From assembly GCA_964346395.1 (NCBI GenBank), contig CAYFUT010000003.1:1-64000 (forward strand): a stretch of DNA of 64,000 bases. Reading direction: 5' to 3'. The notes beneath the pieces were generated by a model. That model was not told the DNA's origin. It saw nothing but the letters and a program-made list of their open reading frames with translations, and did no database searches. Within the stretch, counting starts at the first letter, position 1. Every line of letters begins with the position of its first letter. Both the position numbers and the translations under genes were made by a program. This document shows positions 1 through 7,667 of this stretch, piece by piece. This DNA comes from CAYFUT01 sp964346395 (GTDB lineage: Bacteria > Bacillota > Halanaerobiia > Halobacteroidales > Halobacteroidaceae).

Positions 1-1
1 T

Positions 2-70
2 GCAGCTATATTCCGCCGGCAGAAGGAAGTAGTAGCTTATTTAAAACAGTTTTCTGCGGTAAAACCTTAA
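2..70 (+). CDS. C-terminal end of an unidentified protein (partial)
   Basis: An open frame runs in from the left edge and stops at 68-70, giving 22 residues ending FSAVKP. Composition (Arg, Lys, Gln, Val, Tyr) looks like an ordinary soluble C-terminus, better than the Cys/Ser-rich alternative frame that stops at 93. Too short to assign. The 121 bases from here to the next gene hold no clear terminator. Confidence 0.35.
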   Translation, partial: AAIFRRQKEVVAYLKQFSAVKP

Positions 71-191
71 TACTATTATACGCATTAAGTTAATAAGTGT
101 TTTTCGCTTGATTTGTTTTAATATAGAGATTAATTTTGAGTATAGCTGATAACTAGGAGACTCAAAGTGCGACAGTATAGGAGGCTTTAAG

Positions 192-1415
192 ATGGAAAAT
201 AAATTAACAGTAATTGGCGGCAGTGGAGTTTATACTCCCTTGCTGTTTGATGCTATAATTAAGCAGGAAGCTGAAGTGGGACTAGACGAGATATGTCTGA
301 ACGGACGAACCGCTCCTAAGTTAGAGAAAGTTGCCACTTTATGTCAGAATTTAATTACTCAATCAACAGTTGATATGGAAGTAAATTATACTACTGATCG
401 AGCAGAAGCTTTACGGGGAGCTGATTATGTCTTAACGCAGATTCGGGTAGGTGGTATGAAAGCTCGCGCGCATGATGAAGAATTTCCACTGCAGTATGAT
501 ATAATCGGGGAAGAGACAGTTGGCCCCGGTGGTTTTGCTAATGCACTGCGGACAGTTCCTGTCATGTTGGAAATTGCCGGGGAAATTGAAAAATATGCCC
601 CAGAAGCAATGGTAATTAATCTAACTAATCCGGCCAGTATCGTACAGCAGGCGTTGAATCGAGAAACAGATTTAGAAGTAGTTAGTGTTTGTGATCTGCC
701 GGTGGATGTGCAAAATAAAATCGCAGCTGTCTTGGGGGTTAAAGAAAGTGTCCTAACGGTTGATTATCACGGACTAAATCACTTAGGGTGGTATACAGGA
801 ATTTATCTTGCTGGTGAGAATAAAACAGAAACAGTTTTAGCAGCTGCTGAAGAGTTAGGATTAGGAATTCACCCGAATTTGATTCGTGATTTAGGAGTCA
901 TTCCGGTACCTTATTTAAAATATTATTATCATCACCGGCGGGAAGTAGCTAAGGCCCACAGTAAAGATAAATTGCGAGCCCGAGAACTGCTGACTAGTCA
1001 AGAAGAAATAACCGAAGCTTTAGCGGAAGATAAAACCCGAATTCCGGAAGTAGTTTATGAGCGGGGAGCTATCTGGTATTCATCGGTAATTGTACCTTTA
1101 TTGACTGCTTTAAATCAAGAACAGGAGCAGCGTTTTATTTTAAATATAAGTAACCAGAAATTAATACCTCAATTGGATCAGGAAGTGGTAGTGGAAGTTC
1201 CAGCTGTAGTTAATTCAGCTGGAATTAAGCCGCTACAAGTATCTGAAACACCGCTGGAACTGAAGGGACTGCTCCAGATTGAAGCTAACTATCGACAGTT
1301 AGCAACAGAGGCAGCAGTGAGCCAACGCCGGGAAACAGCAGTCCAGGCGTTGCTAGCTAATCCCTTAGTTTCTTCGCTGCAAGTGGCGTGCAATATAGTG
1401 GATAGTCAGTTGTAA
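192..1415 (+). CDS. Family 4 glycosidase (6-phospho-glycosidase type)
   Basis: GH4 enzymes hydrolyse phosphorylated disaccharides in the cytoplasm using NAD+ and a divalent metal. The N-terminal dinucleotide fold has VIGGSGVYTP; MKARAHDEEFPLQYDIIGEE and GPGGFANALRT follow; NLTNPAS precedes the metal-binding Cys167 (motif CDLP) and His197 (GLNHLGW). At 407 aa it is slightly shorter than typical members (about 440). The ATG follows AGGAGG-like bases at 180-186. Phospho-beta-glucosidases of this family usually carry CN(V/I)P at the Cys motif, whereas CDMP is typical of phospho-alpha-glucosidases, so CDLP plus GLNHLGWYT leaves anomer specificity open. No PTS permease for a disaccharide lies beside it, so the substrate cannot be read from context. 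Confidence 0.85.
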   Translation: MENKLTVIGGSGVYTPLLFDAIIKQEAEVGLDEICLNGRTAPKLEKVATLCQNLITQSTVDMEVNYTTDRAEALRGADYVLTQIRVGGMKARAHDEEFPLQYDIIGEETVGPGGFANALRTVPVMLEIAGEIEKYAPEAMVINLTNPASIVQQALNRETDLEVVSVCDLPVDVQNKIAAVLGVKESVLTVDYHGLNHLGWYTGIYLAGENKTETVLAAAEELGLGIHPNLIRDLGVIPVPYLKYYYHHRREVAKAHSKDKLRARELLTSQEEITEALAEDKTRIPEVVYERGAIWYSSVIVPLLTALNQEQEQRFILNISNQKLIPQLDQEVVVEVPAVVNSAGIKPLQVSETPLELKGLLQIEANYRQLATEAAVSQRRETAVQALLANPLVSSLQVACNIVDSQL

Positions 1416-1442
1416 TTAACTAAATCAACTCGGGCCAACTAA

Positions 1443-2312
1443 TTAATTGTTAACGCCATTAAAATTAATCTCGGGGAATTTAGTTTTCAGCTGCTCTCGG
1501 GTTAATTTATCATTTAAGTAAGCAATGATAATCTCAATTAGCTGTTTTCCTTCGGTCACCCCTTTGTTTATTAGTTCTTCAAATTGGCTGAATTCTTCTT
1601 CGGTTAGCAGACTATAGTCTGGTTGAGTAGGGTAAACAAATAAAGTTAAATTAGTGGGAAAAATCAACTCCAGTAGCTTGAAAATAGGAATTTTTAGCCG
1701 CCGCGGACTGTAAAAAAGCTGGAGTACCCGATGGAAATCATGATAGGAATCATCTAAAAAATCTATTTCTTGTTTAAACTTATGGCCTTGAGTTAATACG
1801 TGCTGATAGTATTTTTTGATACTTGGCGGTAGGTTAGTCCCTAAATCAATGAGTGGGAGAGGAGATAGCTTATGAACTTGTTGGCTTTTATACTTTTTAA
1901 TTAAATAGGCATCTAGATTAGCTTCCAGATTTTTATGAGCCGGGAAATTATCAGTGCGGGCATTGATGAACGGGTGAGCGGTTTTATCTAAAGCATAGTG
2001 AGCCGCCATCCCACTTATGTAAGTAGCTAGTTTTGAGAAATTAGAGTTGTTTTGGTTCTGTTTTTTCTGTAGATAATCCAAGCTTGTCAGCCAGAAAGAC
2101 TGGATGTTTTCCTCGTGTAGCTGAGTACCTACTTTTGGACCGCGCTTGTTACTAATCCAGGGCCAAAAATCGTTATAAAAGAGGAAATCCGGCCCCTGGC
2201 AGCCGAAATTGAATATCTGCTGGTGTTCGGTGATCATTGTCTGCCACTGTTGATTAGATAACTGTTCTTGTATTAATTCTCCGGCTAACCTATGAGTCCA
2301 GAAATCAGGCAT
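1443..2312 (-). CDS. Zinc-dependent phospholipase C-like protein
   Basis: Belongs to the zinc-dependent phospholipase C / S1-P1 nuclease-like family that is common and mostly uncharacterised in Firmicutes. The likely metal ligands are visible in order: His7, Asp42 (QGPDF), His66, His105 and Asp109 (AAHYALDKTAHPF) and His113. There is no signal peptide, unlike secreted clostridial alpha-toxin, so it is probably a cytoplasmic hydrolase rather than a toxin. 289 aa, mostly helical. The ATG has AGGAGAG upstream. It converges with the GH4 gene (27 bases between stops, no strong hairpin). Substrate unknown. Confidence 0.75.
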   Translation of the reverse strand: MPDFWTHRLAGELIQEQLSNQQWQTMITEHQQIFNFGCQGPDFLFYNDFWPWISNKRGPKVGTQLHEENIQSFWLTSLDYLQKKQNQNNSNFSKLATYISGMAAHYALDKTAHPFINARTDNFPAHKNLEANLDAYLIKKYKSQQVHKLSPLPLIDLGTNLPPSIKKYYQHVLTQGHKFKQEIDFLDDSYHDFHRVLQLFYSPRRLKIPIFKLLELIFPTNLTLFVYPTQPDYSLLTEEEFSQFEELINKGVTEGKQLIEIIIAYLNDKLTREQLKTKFPEINFNGVNN

Positions 2313-2521
2313 AGTATCTCTCCTTTATAAATTATAAATTGATGATTATAGGCGTTAACTTAGACTAAGTTTTAGTAATTTAGAACTTTAGCATTATCAA
2401 TATTCAGTTTGAGCTTGAGTTTGAGGCTGAGTAAATCATAAAATCATTTTTTTGTTTAAATTTCAAACCATCCGTGGGATTGTTAGTCTTAATTGTACAT
2501 TGCCAGTTGGTGATTGTCAAT

Positions 2522-2824
2522 TTAAAATAGTGTTTCCCAACCAAAAACAGATAAAATACTGCCGAAGACTATTACTAATAGGTTAAGTTCAAATTTGGCT
2601 AGGATAACTGCTGTAATTCCTCCGGCAAGGGCAGAAAGGGCTGAGCCGGTAGATGATAAAATTCCGGGGAAAATGAGAGCACTTAAGACGGCAACAGGAA
2701 TAAATTCTAGAAATTCTCTTACTTTAGCCGGCAATTCAATATGCTGCCAAAAAACTAGGGGCAGCATCCGCGGAATATAGGTAACTATAGTCATACCTAC
2801 TACCACAAATAGCAGTGAGTTCAT
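2522..2824 (-). CDS. azlD: AzlD-family branched-chain amino acid exporter subunit
   Basis: A 100-residue membrane protein with three or four hydrophobic segments and the N-terminal pattern MTIVTYIPRMLPL typical of AzlD. In the family AzlC and AzlD together export branched-chain amino acids or analogues. Its ATG overlaps the azlC stop by one base (TAATG), which implies translational coupling. Length is normal. Confidence 0.88.
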   Translation of the reverse strand: MNSLLFVVVGMTIVTYIPRMLPLVFWQHIELPAKVREFLEFIPVAVLSALIFPGILSSTGSALSALAGGITAVILAKFELNLLVIVFGSILSVFGWETLF

Positions 2825-3543
2825 TAGTTTTCCTCCTCCTTAGGAAATAAAATAACGCCCAGACTAGAAGCTAAAACAGTAGTGATAATAATCCGCCAGG
2901 CCTGGGAAAGAAAAGAAAAAACTGGGCACCAGTAAAAAAGTGAATTGCATCCTATAGCTAGTAAAGAAACAGTAAATAAAGGTTTAGATTTTTTTATTTC
3001 CGGAATTAAAAGGCCGAGAAACATAGCATACAGGGCAATGCCCATACTATTTTGCAGTACAGCAGGCAGCTGACTACCTAATAAGACACCTACAATAGTT
3101 CCGCTCACCCAACTGCTGTAAGCAATTGAACTAAGACCTAACATAAAGTTAGCCGGTAAAGTATCTTTTTTGCTTAGTGAGGCTAAAGAAAAGGTTTCAT
3201 CAGTGATACCAAAGGCAAGTAAAGCCTTTATTTTTTTAGTTAAATTTGATTCTAACTTAGGAGCTAGAGAAGCACTCATTAATAAATGACGCAGGTTAAC
3301 CATAAAAGTAGTGATAATAACTTCCCAGCCGCTTGTCTGTAAAGCAAGTAAATTGATTGCTACAAATTGGCTTGCGCCAGCAAAAACCATAATTGACATT
3401 AAAATGATAATATAATGTGGAATATCGGCTGAAGTAGCTAACAAGCCAAAAGTAATCGCAATTGGGATATAGCCCAGAGCAATGGGGATTCCTTGTTTAA
3501 CTCCTTGAAGAAAGACTGATTTTCTGCTAACAAGTTCTTTCAT
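2824..3543 (-). CDS. azlC: AzlC-family branched-chain amino acid exporter
   Basis: 239 aa with about seven hydrophobic segments and the family signatures GIPIALGYIPIAITFG near the N-terminus, MVFAGASQFVAINLL and NLRHLLMSASLAP. Large subunit of the AzlCD permease. First gene of a two-gene operon with azlD and divergent from an XRE-cupin regulator, the usual arrangement for this exporter. A good sigma-A promoter lies 64 bases upstream (3607-3635). Confidence 0.9.
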   Translation of the reverse strand: MKELVSRKSVFLQGVKQGIPIALGYIPIAITFGLLATSADIPHYIIILMSIMVFAGASQFVAINLLALQTSGWEVIITTFMVNLRHLLMSASLAPKLESNLTKKIKALLAFGITDETFSLASLSKKDTLPANFMLGLSSIAYSSWVSGTIVGVLLGSQLPAVLQNSMGIALYAMFLGLLIPEIKKSKPLFTVSLLAIGCNSLFYWCPVFSFLSQAWRIIITTVLASSLGVILFPKEEEN

Positions 3544-3606
3544 TGACTTCCTCCTTCTAATTTTAAGTTTATACTGGACAAACGTGCACTATTTTGCATA
3601 TAATAT

Positions 3607-3635
3607 AGTATAACAAATTACACTATAATATACAA
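3607..3635 (-). promoter_or_regulatory. Promoter of azlCD
   Basis: On the minus strand TTGTAT, a 17-base spacer and TATACT. It lies in the 192-base divergent intergenic region shared with the XRE-cupin gene, so the regulator could act on both directions. Confidence 0.6.
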
Positions 3636-3668
3636 GCGGAGAGGAAAATTTAAATTGAAAGAAACGTT

Positions 3669-3697
3669 TTGACCTAGGTTGATAGAAATAATAAATT
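3669..3697 (+). promoter_or_regulatory. Possible promoter of the XRE-cupin gene
   Basis: TTGACC, 17-base spacer, TAAATT, placed 39 bases before the ATG. The -10 is weak. Confidence 0.4.
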
Positions 3698-3735
3698 TCA
3701 GTTTACATTTACCTACCTATAGGGGAGGAGTTTAA

Positions 3736-4299
3736 ATGGAAAATATAAATATGAATATTGGCAGAAAATTAAAACGAATTCGGAACAATAAAGGGCTTAG
3801 CTTAAGCAAGTTAGAAGAGGTTACAGGAGTAAGCAAATCTATGTTAGGGCAGATTGAACGTGGGGAATCAAATCCGACCGTCAAAACGCTTTGGAAAATT
3901 GCAAAGGGGTTAAATGTTTCTTTTTCTGCGTTTGTAGAAGAAAACAAAGCTAAAGTATCTGTGGTTTCTTCTGATCAGGTTAATCCGTTATTGGAGGGGG
4001 AAGGACAATTTAAGGTATTTCCTTTATTCCCGTTTGATCAAGAAAAAGGATTTGAGATCTATCAATTAGAAATTGCTCCTGGTTATAGCCGCCAATCGGA
4101 AGCTCACTTTGCCGGGGTGGAGGAGCATTTATTAGTCTATAAAGGAACTTTAGAAGTGATAATTGATGGAGAATCATATCAAGTAAAAACAGGGGATGCT
4201 GTTCAGTTTATGGGGGATAGAGCTCATACTTATAGCAATCAAACTGAGGCTAAAGTTCAGGCTTATGTTTTGCTTTATTATACCAATACCCAAGTTTAG
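3736..4299 (+). CDS. XRE-family HTH regulator with cupin sensor domain
   Basis: Residues about 8-65 form an XRE helix-turn-helix (IGRKLKRIRNNKGLSLSKLE, then SKSMLGQIERGESNPTVKTL). Residues about 105-180 form a cupin barrel (HFAGVEEHLLVYKGTLEV, GDAVQFMGDRAHTYSN). This two-domain architecture is common beside amino-acid exporters, and here it is divergent from azlCD, so control of azlCD in response to an amino acid or related small ligand is the simplest inference. 187 aa, normal length. GGGGAGG precedes the ATG by 7 bases. Confidence 0.88.
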   Translation: MENINMNIGRKLKRIRNNKGLSLSKLEEVTGVSKSMLGQIERGESNPTVKTLWKIAKGLNVSFSAFVEENKAKVSVVSSDQVNPLLEGEGQFKVFPLFPFDQEKGFEIYQLEIAPGYSRQSEAHFAGVEEHLLVYKGTLEVIIDGESYQVKTGDAVQFMGDRAHTYSNQTEAKVQAYVLLYYTNTQV

Positions 4300-4397
4300 G
4301 AGGCAGTTAACAAGGGAAGAATTATTGGCCCATAGAATTAAAGATATTTTTAAATCATTTATTAGAGGAAGTAGTGATTAATAATTTAGTTTAAAAT

Positions 4398-4429
4398 ACA
4401 AACCACAGGGGATATCCCCTGTGGTTTGT
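4398..4429. terminator. Bidirectional terminator between XRE-cupin gene and dapL
   Basis: A perfect 32-base palindrome centred on GGGGATATCCCC, lying between two convergent genes and followed by T-rich sequence on both strands. Confidence 0.75.
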
Positions 4430-4434
4430 TAACT

Positions 4435-5676
4435 TTAAAATACAAAGTTAACGTCAGATAATCTATTTTTAATTTCTGTAATAATTCGTTTTTCTTCTGC
4501 TTGATCTTCCGCTTCGAAAGTAACCGAAAACCGGACAAAATTACCAGCATCATCCCAGGGGACAGTAGAAATTAATTTTTCGGTAATTAAAAATTCGCAG
4601 AAATCTTGGGCGTTATCAAAGGTGCGGCCGCTTTCAGTTCCCTGAGGAATTTCAACATACATGTAAAATGATCCTTTTGGTTTTTCTGCATCAAAGCCGA
4701 CTTCCTGTAGAGCTTTGGCTAGCATCTCATGCCGCCGAGAGTATTTAGCAGCAGTTTTTTCTGTTATTTCCGGATGATTTAAGGCATGAATACCTGCCTT
4801 CTGGATAGGAATGAACTGGCCGGAATCATAGTTATCTTTTACAGTAGCAAAAGCATTAACTAGTTTTTGGTTTCCAGCTACAAAAGCTAGCCGCCAGCCG
4901 GTCATATTAAAAGACTTAGAGAGCGACTGCAGTTCAATTCCTACGTCTTTAGCTCCCGGAATTGAGAGGAAACTTAACGGTTGATTATCATCAAAGACTA
5001 GGCCGGCATAGGCTGCATCATGAACGACAATGATTTCATTTTCTTTAGCAAAGTCCACTACTTCTTCGAAAAACTTTCGATTTGCACAAGCACCTGTAGG
5101 ATTGTTAGGGTAATTTAAATATAAAAGTTTAGCTTTTTCTTTTTGTTCAGTTGTTAGACTGTCCAGTTCAGGTAAAAAGTTGTTTTCTTTATTGAGCGGA
5201 AGATTAACTACTTCTCCTCCTAACCATTCGGTTTGAGTTCCTAGAACTGGATAGCCCGGAACAGTCATGATTGTAATATCTCCGGGATTGATAAACGCAT
5301 CAGGAAGCATAGCTAGGGCAGGCTTAGAGCCAATAGAATGATTAATTTCTGTTTTGCTGTCTAAATGTTCAACCCCAAATACTTCGGCCATATATTCAGC
5401 AGCTGCTTCTTTAAATTCTTGAATTCCGTTATCAGCGTAAAATCTATTGGCCGGCTTCTGCGCTTCTTCATAAAGAGTTTTCACTACTCCCTTATCAGCC
5501 ATCCAGTCTGGTTCTCCCACCCCCATATCAATTAATTCTGTATCTGGATTTTCTTTTTTGGCTGTTCTTTTAGCCCGTTTGATTTTTTCAAACTTATATA
5601 GAGTAGTATCCTTTCCAAACTGTTTTCCGCCAATTCGTTCTGCAAACGACCTTTGTAGGTACTCTTCTGTGGTCAT
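4435..5676 (-). CDS. dapL: LL-diaminopimelate aminotransferase (DapL type)
   Basis: Class I/II PLP aminotransferase. DapL converts tetrahydrodipicolinate to LL-diaminopimelate in one step for lysine and peptidoglycan synthesis. Visible motifs: GVGEPDWMAD (residues 52-61), YPNNPTGA (189-196), HDAAYAGL and the PLP lysine K254 in SLSKSFNMTGWR. Start chosen at 5676: the frame is open for 21 more codons, but that stretch overlaps the -10 box, while the ATG at 5676 has AAGGGAG 10 bases upstream. The resulting 413 aa matches the family. Related PLP enzymes with other substrates cannot be excluded from sequence alone. Confidence 0.8.
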   Translation of the reverse strand: MTTEEYLQRSFAERIGGKQFGKDTTLYKFEKIKRAKRTAKKENPDTELIDMGVGEPDWMADKGVVKTLYEEAQKPANRFYADNGIQEFKEAAAEYMAEVFGVEHLDSKTEINHSIGSKPALAMLPDAFINPGDITIMTVPGYPVLGTQTEWLGGEVVNLPLNKENNFLPELDSLTTEQKEKAKLLYLNYPNNPTGACANRKFFEEVVDFAKENEIIVVHDAAYAGLVFDDNQPLSFLSIPGAKDVGIELQSLSKSFNMTGWRLAFVAGNQKLVNAFATVKDNYDSGQFIPIQKAGIHALNHPEITEKTAAKYSRRHEMLAKALQEVGFDAEKPKGSFYMYVEIPQGTESGRTFDNAQDFCEFLITEKLISTVPWDDAGNFVRFSVTFEAEDQAEEKRIITEIKNRLSDVNFVF

Positions 5677-5738
5677 ATTATACTTACTCCCTTCTCTATG
5701 TAGTATAGTAATTAATAAAAGCAATCTCATCATATACA

Positions 5739-5766
5739 ATTATATAATATTTTATGCAGTATGCAA
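5739..5766 (-). promoter_or_regulatory. Promoter of dapL
   Basis: TTGCAT, 16-base spacer, TATAAT on the minus strand, leaving a leader of about 55 bases before the dapL ATG. Its position supports the downstream start codon. Confidence 0.55.
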
Positions 5767-5992
5767 GGTTTCTTACTAAAAACTGATAATTTTAAGGGGG
5801 GACTAAAACTTATCTTCAAACTACGAGGCCGTTACGCGATTCATTTATTACATATTTTTACATTATAGTCTAATAAAAAAGATGATAATATCAAATTACC
5901 GTTAAACTAAAATTTAATTACATTTTTTTATATAAATATGGAGGAAAATAATATTTCCTCTCGAAATAGTAAATAAGAGTTGAGAAGAGGAG
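5767..5992. other. Intergenic region upstream of the HEAT-repeat gene
   Basis: AT-rich. It holds a near-palindrome GAGGAAAATAATATTTCCTC at 5942-5961 inside a 12-codon ATG frame (5938-5976). No convincing -35/-10 pair and no recognisable RNA. Confidence 0.3.
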
Positions 5993-7141
5993 GTGGTGAA
6001 AATCAATTATTTTGCTACTTTATCCGGATTAATAACTAATAATTATACTTTGGTGCTAGCTGGAAGCAGTGGGGTAATAATTACAGCAATCTTACTGCTG
6101 TTATTGAAAAAGAAATCGACTGGTCTTACTTATTCCCAAGTAGTTAGAACTTTAAATCGTGATTTTAAAATTGGTTTATCCCAGGTGGAAAAAATTACTG
6201 ATTTAGAAGTGAAACAGGAATTGATACTAAAGGGAAGTCAAGACCTGCAGCAGGAAATTTACTTCCAAGTATTAGATATATTAGTTGATGGTCAGTCTTT
6301 AAGACAATTATTACAGCAAGTCACAGAAGCAGATATAGAAACTAAAAAGAGAACAGCTAGAACATTATTGAAGATTGGAACCCCACAGGCAGTAGATTAT
6401 GCAGTTCCGTTATTATACGATGACCAAGCTGAGGTAAAGATATTAGTAATTAACAAATTAGCTGAATTACAGAACAATAAAGCAGTTTCTATTTTAGTTA
6501 ATTATCTGGAGTATTGTAATGATGTATTGATTCAAGAGAATTTAATAGGTGCTTTTAAAACTTTAGGTTCTAAAAGTGTGCCTCATTTATTGAAATTAGT
6601 TAAGCAGGGGAGTAAGCATCGGAACTGGATTATAGAATTACTCGGGGATATTGGAGGCGAGGAAGTAATTGATTCTTTATTGGCAATCTTGGCAGAGTCG
6701 CCAGCAGAAAAAGAAAGAATCAGCATTGTAAAAAGCCTGACTCATTTTCCTGACCACCCCGAAGTCTTTTCTGCTCTTGTAGATCAAGTTGAGGATAACA
6801 GCTGCAATGTGAGAGCGCAAGTTGCTAAGTTATTACGGAAGTTTGATCAAGAGGAAGTTTATTCTTATTTAGATAAGTTATTAAGAGATAGCAGTGGACT
6901 TGTCCGCCAGAAAGCAGCCGAAAGTTTATTAGAATCAGGCAGAAAAGGCATTAAATATCTGGTTTCTGCGATAGAAGAAGGAGTTACTTCGGAAGAAGTG
7001 GTTAGCTGTCTGGAGCGGGTAAATACTGTTAAATTGATTTCTATAGTCAAAGAAGAACATCAGAACCAAGTGCAGAAGGGAGACTCAGCTACCCTGGAGA
7101 TTGTAGACCAAGATGAGAGTGATCAAAAACTAATTGGCTAG
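5993..7141 (+). CDS. Membrane-anchored HEAT-repeat protein
   Basis: One N-terminal transmembrane helix (about residues 18-40, VLAGSSGVIITAILLLLL followed by KKK) and a cytoplasmic array of HEAT-like helical repeats (about residues 60-340; for example TKKRTARTLLKIGTPQAVDY, VRAQVAKLLRKFDQEEV, VRQKAAESLLESGRKG). Such proteins are scaffolds; no partner is apparent. Start problem: the two GTG codons (5993, 5996) sit on or 2 bases after AGGAGG (5988-5993), too close for normal initiation, while an ATC codon at 6002 has ideal spacing of 8. The true start may be ATC 6002 (380 aa). A terminator follows directly. Confidence 0.75.
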   Translation: MVKINYFATLSGLITNNYTLVLAGSSGVIITAILLLLLKKKSTGLTYSQVVRTLNRDFKIGLSQVEKITDLEVKQELILKGSQDLQQEIYFQVLDILVDGQSLRQLLQQVTEADIETKKRTARTLLKIGTPQAVDYAVPLLYDDQAEVKILVINKLAELQNNKAVSILVNYLEYCNDVLIQENLIGAFKTLGSKSVPHLLKLVKQGSKHRNWIIELLGDIGGEEVIDSLLAILAESPAEKERISIVKSLTHFPDHPEVFSALVDQVEDNSCNVRAQVAKLLRKFDQEEVYSYLDKLLRDSSGLVRQKAAESLLESGRKGIKYLVSAIEEGVTSEEVVSCLERVNTVKLISIVKEEHQNQVQKGDSATLEIVDQDESDQKLIG

Positions 7142-7148
7142 AAAAAAG

Positions 7149-7182
7149 ACTGGAGCCTTAGGCTCCAGTCTTAATTTTTTTG
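7149..7182. terminator. Terminator between HEAT-repeat gene and small minus-strand gene
   Basis: Stem GACTGGAGCC / GGCTCCAGTC with a TTA loop, followed by a T-run on the plus strand and preceded by an A-run, so it can serve both convergent genes. Confidence 0.8.
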
Positions 7183-7290
7183 CGGAGTATACTGTTTTTT
7201 AGCTTTTTGTTCTAATTCGACGTGGTGGCTGGCTCTTTTTAACTCTTGGGTTTTGGATTTCACATCATAATAATTAGCTTCATAACACAT
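7171..7290 (-). CDS. Small hypothetical protein (39 aa)
   Basis: A short minus-strand frame beginning MCYEANYYDVKSK and ending KKQYTPQKN, basic and hydrophilic with one Cys. It has a good ribosome site (GAGGTGA, 5 bases before the ATG), sensible codon use, and stops inside the shared terminator. No recognised family. Confidence 0.55.
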   Translation of the reverse strand: MCYEANYYDVKSKTQELKRASHHVELEQKAKKQYTPQKN

Positions 7291-7558
7291 AATTATCACC
7301 TCGCAAGTTTTAGATTAACTTGCTCGGCTACTCTCTACTCACTATTATTATACTATATTTTAATTTTAATGTTAATACATTTATAAAAATAATTCTATTT
7401 TTTATGTAAAAACTAAATTTCTTAAAATAATTTTTTAATTCTTTATTATTTTATTAATTTAGATTATTAAAGTAATTTAGAAAAAAGAATGTAAATGATT
7501 TCAGTCCGTAATTTACTGCTGTCAGGGCGATTATTAAACTCAAAAAATGAAAAGATGT
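7291..7558. other. AT-rich intergenic region upstream of glgA
   Basis: Very AT-rich (long T/A runs at 7350-7480). No gene or RNA seen. It may hold the promoter of the small minus-strand gene and upstream elements for the glgA promoter. Confidence 0.4.
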
Positions 7559-7587
7559 TTGACAATTACAGGGGTTAATATTATAAT
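7559..7587 (+). promoter_or_regulatory. Promoter of the glgA-glgP operon
   Basis: Exact consensus sigma-A promoter: TTGACA, 17-base spacer, TATAAT. Transcription would begin near 7594, leaving a leader of about 74 bases before glgA. The strongest-looking promoter in the window. Confidence 0.85.
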
Positions 7588-7667
7588 TTAATTGGTTTGG
7601 TTTATCACTCTAAATTATTATATTTTTAGAAGTTTTGAGTTAGACTAATTTACATGGGGGCGTTATA

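Noticed and set aside
4300..4380. Coding-like fragment after the XRE-cupin gene (RREELLAHRIKDIF-like)
   Set aside because: An AGGAGG precedes it but no start codon lies in frame at suitable spacing; too short to support.
7340..7480. Very AT-rich stretch as a replication origin
   Set aside because: No DnaA-box cluster or dnaA/dnaN neighbours; ordinary promoter-region composition for this genome.
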